Part shown: one piece after another, positions 17,199-21,005 of the stretch
How positions within the stretch are numbered: the first letter of the stretch is position 1
Layout: each line of letters opens with the position of its first letter
Assembly (NCBI RefSeq): GCF_946478835.1
Contig: NZ_CAMLDV010000051.1
Span: forward strand, 1-21,005
DNA: 21,005 nt
Origin: an uncultured Bdellovibrio sp.
GTDB lineage: Bacteria > Bdellovibrionota > Bdellovibrionia > Bdellovibrionales > Bdellovibrionaceae
Direction of reading: 5' to 3'
Notes under the pieces: model-generated
Seen by the model: the letters and a program-made list of their open reading frames with translations, nothing else
Databases searched by the model: none
What the model was told of the DNA's origin: nothing
Made by a program: the position numbers and the translations under genes

Positions 17199-17690
17199 AT
17201 GGCATTGCAACTCTTTACCTTTTTCTTTGCGACACTCTTGGCCGGAACCGCTTTCGCCTATCCCAATGTGGGAGATAAAGTTCAATGGACAGGCACCGTG
17301 AAACAACCCGACGGTTCGTTAATGGAAGTAAAAATCATAAAAGAAGTGACGAGCTTTAACAAAAAAGAAAATAAGTGGACTGTAAAATACGAAGCCACCA
17401 TGGGAAGCGAAACTTCCACTCAGCTCATTCAAGTGGACAACCTCTACTCCCCTGACCGCTACAAAGAAATGATGGCGAACTGCATGCTTCAAGGAGGAAC
17501 TGTCGAGAAGATTTCTACACCTGCCGGGAACTATGACACTTGTAAAATGACGACGGTCGCCTCTGATGGAAGCACTGTTGAAAAATGGTGGGGAAATATT
17601 CCTTTCGGTGTTGTGAGCAAGAGCACTCGCACCAACAACACCGCTGTTTTGAAAAAACCTGATCTTAATTCTGTGATCGCAGGCCTTTAA
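17199..17690 (+). CDS. Small secreted protein of unknown function
   Basis: This 163-residue protein starts at ATG 17199 with AAGGAG seven bases before. Residues 1-20 are a signal peptide (MALQLFTFFFATLLAGTAFA). The mature protein is polar and likely beta-rich, with repeated KWTVKYEATMG, STQLIQVDNLYSP and VEKWWGNIPFGVVSKSTRT strands. Two cysteines (CMLQGG and NYDTCKM) about 25 residues apart could pair in the periplasm. I do not recognise the family. The closing WWGNIPFGVVSKST is reminiscent of small secreted beta-sheet proteins in related predators, but this is only an impression. The gene is separated from the previous one by 52 bases and converges with cysS 35 bases downstream. Confidence 0.75.
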   Translation: MALQLFTFFFATLLAGTAFAYPNVGDKVQWTGTVKQPDGSLMEVKIIKEVTSFNKKENKWTVKYEATMGSETSTQLIQVDNLYSPDRYKEMMANCMLQGGTVEKISTPAGNYDTCKMTTVASDGSTVEKWWGNIPFGVVSKSTRTNNTAVLKKPDLNSVIAGL

Positions 17691-17725
17691 GTATGTACCA
17701 AATCAGCACGATGGGAAGCAGGTAC

Positions 17726-19207
17726 CTATTTCGTGACTTCCCAGAAGCTGCCTTCAGGGGTGTCGCTCACTGAGATACCCATTTCGGTGAGCTTCGCGCG
17801 CAATTCATCGGACTTTGCAAAGTCTTTGGCTGCACGGGCTGCTGCTCTTTCTGCAACCACAGCTTCCACTGCCGAACGCTCAATCTTCATTTGCGCAAGC
17901 AAGCGGCTATCAAGATCTTGCAAGAACGCTTGAGCTGGTTGTTGGAATAAACTCATCAAAGCACCGACACGGTGGACGAAGTTGCGATATGCCAAAGCTT
18001 TACCTTGAACTGCTGGATTGACCTTCAAGCCACGACGAACTTGGTTGTTAAACTGACGAGTCACTTCAAACAATGCCGCAAAAACTTCCGGAGTTCCGAA
18101 GTCGTCGTTCAACGCTGTTGTGACTTTATCCCACGCCTCTTTTGTGATTTTCTCAAAACCCGCATCCGCGGCAGCGGGCAGAGTGGAGGACCGGAGGTCC
18201 GGAGCTGAAGCAGATCCGAGGTAACTCTCTGCCACCGCAAGCGCTGAGTAAATACGCGCAAGTCCTGTTACCGCACGACCAATAGAATCATCAGAGAAAT
18301 CACTCACACTGCGATAATGCACATTGAGCATCATCCACTTGTAAACTTCCGGCGGATTCACTTCGAGGAACTCGCGCATGGAAACGATATTCCCCAAAGA
18401 CTTCGACATTTTTTGAGATCCGAAGTTGATCATATTCCAGTGCATCCAGTATTTGACGAACTGCTTATGAGTGCAGCCTTCACTTTGCGCGATTTCATTT
18501 TCATGGTGTGGGAAAATCAAATCCATTCCACCACCGTGAATATCGATCTGATCACCAAAAATATCTTTGATCATTGCCGAGCACTCAATGTGCCAGCCTG
18601 GACGCCCCGGCCCCCACGGAGAAGGCCAGGAAATCTCACCTGCTTTAGCGGACTTCCAAAGAGCGAAGTCTTCTGCGTTGTGCTTCTTTTCATCCACATC
18701 AATGCGAGATCCCGCTTGTTGGTCTTCGACTTTACGACCGCTTAATTTTCCGTAGCCATCAAAAGAGGATACGGAATAGTTCACGTCGCCATCTGCCTGG
18801 TAAGCCTTTTTGTTTTCAATTAATTTTGAAATCACGGCGCGGATGCCGTCCATGTGTTCAGTGACTTTCGGATTGAAATCGTGGGGACGCAAACCTAATG
18901 TCGCGAAATCTTTTTTATATTCAGCGATATAAAGTTCAGAAACGTCTCCGGCGGATTTTCCCATTTCATTCGCACGCGCGATGATTTTGTCATCGACATC
19001 CGTGAAATTCAGAGCGTACTGAACTTTATAGCCAAGTTCTTCCAACCAATTGCGAACCAAATTAAAAAACACAACACCGCGGAAATTTCCCACATGCAGG
19101 AAATTATAAACCGTCGGACCGCAGACGTAGATTTTCACTTCACCTGGAGTGAGCGGTTTAAATTCCTCTGTCTGACGGGAAAGCGTGCTGTAGATTTTTA
19201 AAGACAT
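17726..19207 (-). CDS. cysS: Cysteinyl-tRNA synthetase
   Basis: This 493-residue class I synthetase charges tRNA-Cys. The motifs are all present: Cys29 in CGPTVYNF (zinc ligand), HVGN as the HIGH signature (residues 38-41), WHIECSAM (second zinc cysteine), HGGGMDLIFPHHENE (remaining zinc ligands His and Glu), and KMSKS at 266-270. The C-terminal DALR/anticodon region begins near residue 350 (ALNDDFGTPEVFAALFEV). Residues about 332-348 (ASAPDLRSSTLPAAADA), just before that region, are encoded by repeat copy 4 in sense, so an essential enzyme carries an in-frame element. ATG 19207 is preceded by AGGTGA, which overlaps the gltX stop; the gap to gltX is seven bases, so gltX and cysS form one operon. 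Length and motifs predict an active enzyme. Confidence 0.96.
   Translation of the reverse strand: MSLKIYSTLSRQTEEFKPLTPGEVKIYVCGPTVYNFLHVGNFRGVVFFNLVRNWLEELGYKVQYALNFTDVDDKIIARANEMGKSAGDVSELYIAEYKKDFATLGLRPHDFNPKVTEHMDGIRAVISKLIENKKAYQADGDVNYSVSSFDGYGKLSGRKVEDQQAGSRIDVDEKKHNAEDFALWKSAKAGEISWPSPWGPGRPGWHIECSAMIKDIFGDQIDIHGGGMDLIFPHHENEIAQSEGCTHKQFVKYWMHWNMINFGSQKMSKSLGNIVSMREFLEVNPPEVYKWMMLNVHYRSVSDFSDDSIGRAVTGLARIYSALAVAESYLGSASAPDLRSSTLPAAADAGFEKITKEAWDKVTTALNDDFGTPEVFAALFEVTRQFNNQVRRGLKVNPAVQGKALAYRNFVHRVGALMSLFQQPAQAFLQDLDSRLLAQMKIERSAVEAVVAERAAARAAKDFAKSDELRAKLTEMGISVSDTPEGSFWEVTK
18166..18213 (-). repeat. Dispersed palindromic element, copy 4 (inside cysS)
   Basis: Read on the minus strand it begins CTGCTTCAGCTCC, has a perfect stem GGACC-TCC-GGTCC (18188-18200), then TCCACTCTGCCCGCTG and CCGCGG. 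It shares the left 10 bases and the right CCCGCTGCCGCG block with copies 1 and 2, while its stem matches copy 3 on one arm and restores pairing on the other. It is sense to cysS and adds roughly 16 residues without breaking the frame. Confidence 0.83.
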
Positions 19208-19214
19208 ATTTCAC

Positions 19215-20696
19215 CTATGTTTTCGCCAATGCCTGCTCTGCGCGAGCAATCAAAGATGTTTTCTTAATAAGAGGCACAAGAATCTTCAATTCAGCTCCGT
19301 GGGGTTTTCCAATAACCGCCACACGAATTGGCATAAAGAGATTTTTCCCTTTAGCACCTGTCTTGTTTTTCACTTCGTCTTGGTATTTCAAGAACTCATC
19401 TTCTGTCATAAAGTCAGAAGGATGCGCCTTCACAAGCTCCAACCACGCTGCCAAAACAGCTTTTGTCGGTTCCCATTTCAAAGTCTCATCAGCCTCTGGC
19501 AAGATCACATAAGACTTATCATTCAGAGGTCTATAAAGCTCAACGGCATCTGCCAAGATTTCCATGTAAGGCTTAAACAAAGCAATCGACTTATCTTGCC
19601 ATACAGGATCTTGCGGAAGTTCCATTTTCTCACGCGCCAAGAAAGGCTGAATCGCCTTCCAAAGTTCTGCGTTCGGAAGCGCACGCAAGTGCATCGAGTT
19701 CATCCACTTAAATTTCACTCGGTCAAAGATCGCACCCGATGGATTCAAACGAGAGATATCAAACGCCTGTTTCATATCTTCGACGGTCATGATCTCTTTG
19801 CCCTCTGGATGTGACCAACCAAGAAGAGCGATGAAATTCAAAACAGCTGAAGCCAAGTAGCCTTCTTCTTTCAACTGACCGCAAGCCACGGCACCTTTAC
19901 GTTTAGAAAGTTTTTGACGATCTTCATCCAAGATCAAAGCCATGTGACCGAATTCAGGCAATGGCCAGTTCAAAGATTCATAGATCATCATTTGGCGCAA
20001 AGTATTTGGAAGATGCTCTTCAGCGCGGAAGACATGCGTGATCTTCATTAAGTGATCGTCAACAACGCAGCAGAAGTTATAAACTGGCATACCGTCAGAG
20101 CGCAAAAGAACGAAGTCACCTACCATGTCCGATGGGAATTTCACTTCTCCACGCACTAGATCTGTAAAGATATAATCTTTCGCAAGACCTTTTGTTTTGA
20201 AACGAACAACACCTTTGTTGCCCGCCTTCAAATGGTCCAACGCTTTTTGCAAAGGCCAATCTTGATACGGAGAATTCACGTGCGGAGAACGACCCGCCGC
20301 CAAAGCTTCAGCTCTTTGCTTTTCAATTTCTTCATCAGTGAGAAAACAGTAATAAGCTTTACCCGCTTCAAGAAGCTGGTCCGCATATTTTTTGTAGATG
20401 TCTTGGCGCTCACTTTGACGATAAGGACCGTTTGGACCGACATCTTTCAACGTTTTTGGATCCACGCCTTCATCCCAAAGAAGACCCAACCACACAAGAT
20501 CATCAACAACTCCGCGAAGAGATTCTTCTGTTGAACGCGCTTCATCCGTGTCTTCAATACGAAGAATAAATTCGCCACCGTTTTTCTTGGCAAAAAGATA
20601 GTTGTAAAGAGCGGTTCTAGCTCCACCGACGTGCAGGTATCCAGTCGGAGATGGGGCGAAACGAACGCGAGGATGCGGGGCGATTTTTGAGGTCAT
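19215..20696 (-). CDS. gltX: Glutamyl-tRNA synthetase
   Basis: This 493-residue class I synthetase charges tRNA-Glu; whether it also charges tRNA-Gln cannot be told here. The motifs are VRFAPSPTGYLHVGGARTALYNYLFA (HIGH-type HVGG at residues 22-25), RIEDTDEARS, VYNFCCVVDDHLMKITHVFRAEEHLPNT, and KLSKRKGA at residues 262-269 (KMSKS type). The C-terminal anticodon-binding region ends with KGKNLFMPIRVAVIGKPHGAELKILVPLI. ATG 20696 is preceded by GGAGC at good spacing. The Shine-Dalgarno directly follows the T-tract of an intrinsic terminator (20706-20741), so expression may rely on readthrough or on a promoter overlapping that hairpin. It forms an operon with cysS seven bases downstream. Confidence 0.96.
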   Translation of the reverse strand: MTSKIAPHPRVRFAPSPTGYLHVGGARTALYNYLFAKKNGGEFILRIEDTDEARSTEESLRGVVDDLVWLGLLWDEGVDPKTLKDVGPNGPYRQSERQDIYKKYADQLLEAGKAYYCFLTDEEIEKQRAEALAAGRSPHVNSPYQDWPLQKALDHLKAGNKGVVRFKTKGLAKDYIFTDLVRGEVKFPSDMVGDFVLLRSDGMPVYNFCCVVDDHLMKITHVFRAEEHLPNTLRQMMIYESLNWPLPEFGHMALILDEDRQKLSKRKGAVACGQLKEEGYLASAVLNFIALLGWSHPEGKEIMTVEDMKQAFDISRLNPSGAIFDRVKFKWMNSMHLRALPNAELWKAIQPFLAREKMELPQDPVWQDKSIALFKPYMEILADAVELYRPLNDKSYVILPEADETLKWEPTKAVLAAWLELVKAHPSDFMTEDEFLKYQDEVKNKTGAKGKNLFMPIRVAVIGKPHGAELKILVPLIKKTSLIARAEQALAKT

Positions 20697-20705
20697 GGAT
20701 GCTCC

Positions 20706-20741
20706 AAAATAAAAAAGGCTTGGTCTTTAAAACCAAGCCTT
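20706..20741 (-). terminator. Intrinsic terminator between carD and gltX
   Basis: On the minus strand a 10-base stem AAGGCTTGGT / ACCAAGCCTT (arms 20732-20741 and 20715-20724) with a 7-base loop is followed by TTTTTTATTTT, a classic Rho-independent terminator after carD. The T-tract ends one base before the GGAG of gltX, so no complete gltX promoter can fit downstream of it. A CATAAT at 20753-20748 on the minus strand could be a -10 element that starts gltX transcripts at the edge of the stem. Confidence 0.88.
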
Positions 20742-20772
20742 GAATTTATTATGTTTTTTGGAGTTCGTCCAG

Positions 20773-20833
20773 TGCTGCTTCAGCCTACGCGCCACAGGCG
20801 CTTCGGCACTGCCGGCGTCCGCCGACTACGCGG
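20773..20833 (+). repeat. Dispersed palindromic element, copy 5 (3' end of carD)
   Basis: It begins TGCTGCTTCAGCCT, has a perfect stem GCGCC-ACA-GGCGC (20789-20801), then TTCGGCACTGCC and a second small inverted repeat CGGCG-TC-CGCCG, ending ACTACGCGG. It is the longest copy. It is antisense to carD and overlaps its last codons: the carD stop (minus-strand TAG, 20828-20826) lies inside the element's ACTACG end. Confidence 0.83.
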
Positions 20834-21005
20834 TGATACCGAAGATCGCTTTGACTTCTTCTTCTTTGAAAAGCTCTTCTTGGCTTGTTGCCAAAGTGAG
20901 TTCTTTTAGAAGAAGGCTGCGAGCGGAATCAAGCATCTTGCGCTCACCGAAGGAAAGCTCTTTGTCCGCTTTTAGAAGGAACAAATCGCGTAAAACTTCA
21001 GCAAT
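20826..21005 (-). CDS. carD: CarD family transcriptional regulator, C-terminal part
   Basis: Only the last 59 residues fall in the window; the gene continues beyond 21005. The sequence IAEVLRDLFLLKADKELSFGERKMLDSARSLLLKEL, then QEELFKEEEVKAIFGITA, is the alpha-helical C-terminal domain of CarD/CdnL proteins (VVRDLxxRxxxKxLSxxERxMLxxAxxxLxxEL). CarD binds RNA polymerase through its N-terminal RID domain and stabilises open promoter complexes, notably at rRNA promoters. The stop codon TAG (20828-20826) falls inside repeat copy 5, so the element may have replaced the original C-terminal tail. An intrinsic terminator follows about 85 bases downstream. I infer the CarD identity from the C-terminal pattern; the diagnostic N-terminus is not visible. 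Confidence 0.87.
   Translation of the reverse strand: MAEVLRDLFLLKADKELSFGERKMLDSARSLLLKELTLATSQEELFKEEEVKAIFGITA

Noticed and set aside
17714..17743. Inverted GGGAAG/CTTCCC between the secreted-protein gene and cysS as a terminator
   Set aside because: The loop is long (about 18 bases), it overlaps the cysS stop, and there is no T-tract on either side.
19299..19814. 171-codon plus-strand open frame over gltX
   Set aside because: It is antisense to a clear GltX coding region, with no domain and no credible ribosome-binding site.

Overview
The window looks like a Bdellovibrio-type predatory bacterium (Bdellovibrionota). This is inferred from the gene families, the carD-gltX-cysS order, the many secreted envelope proteins and the moderate GC content; no 16S or other marker is present to prove it. 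Nearly all the DNA is coding. No gene-free stretch exceeds about 200 bases, and I see no tRNA, rRNA, CRISPR array or transposase.

Layout. Positions 1-5563 are a minus-strand run of envelope genes: a transglutaminase-like secreted protein (cut by the window edge), a SpoIID/LytB protein, a stomatin-like SPFH protein, an NfeD membrane protease and a degenerate uracil-DNA-glycosylase-like protein. Positions 5576-8568 hold small accessory genes: a zinc-ribbon protein, an MFS exporter, a secreted Ig-like protein, and a cupin gene divergent from an HxlR regulator with a clear palindromic operator between them. Positions 8572-14088 are a tightly overlapping minus-strand unit, uvrB-uvrC-murJ, joining nucleotide excision repair to lipid II flipping. 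Positions 14148-17690 read on the plus strand: a promoter, a penicillin-acylase-family Ntn hydrolase, a YciB/IspZ-like membrane protein and a small secreted protein. Positions 17726-21005 read on the minus strand: the carD 3' end, an intrinsic terminator, gltX and cysS.

Two signals stand out. First, uvrB carries an in-frame TAA exactly where the Walker A lysine codon should be (13942-13944), one base from AAA, with an otherwise intact gene on both sides. Second, a family of short dispersed repeats (about 43-61 bp) occurs five times. Each has a conserved left block containing CTGCTTCAGC, a central hairpin whose two arms change together from copy to copy, and a related right block. The copies sit inside or at the edges of genes: in frame in the MFS exporter, the penicillin acylase and the essential cysS; in the leader of the zinc-ribbon gene; and at the 3' end of carD, where the element supplies the stop codon. 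This resembles the protein-invading palindromic elements known from Rickettsia, but I do not recognise the sequence as a named family.

All reading is by eye. Product names rest on motif and family recognition, not on database searches.
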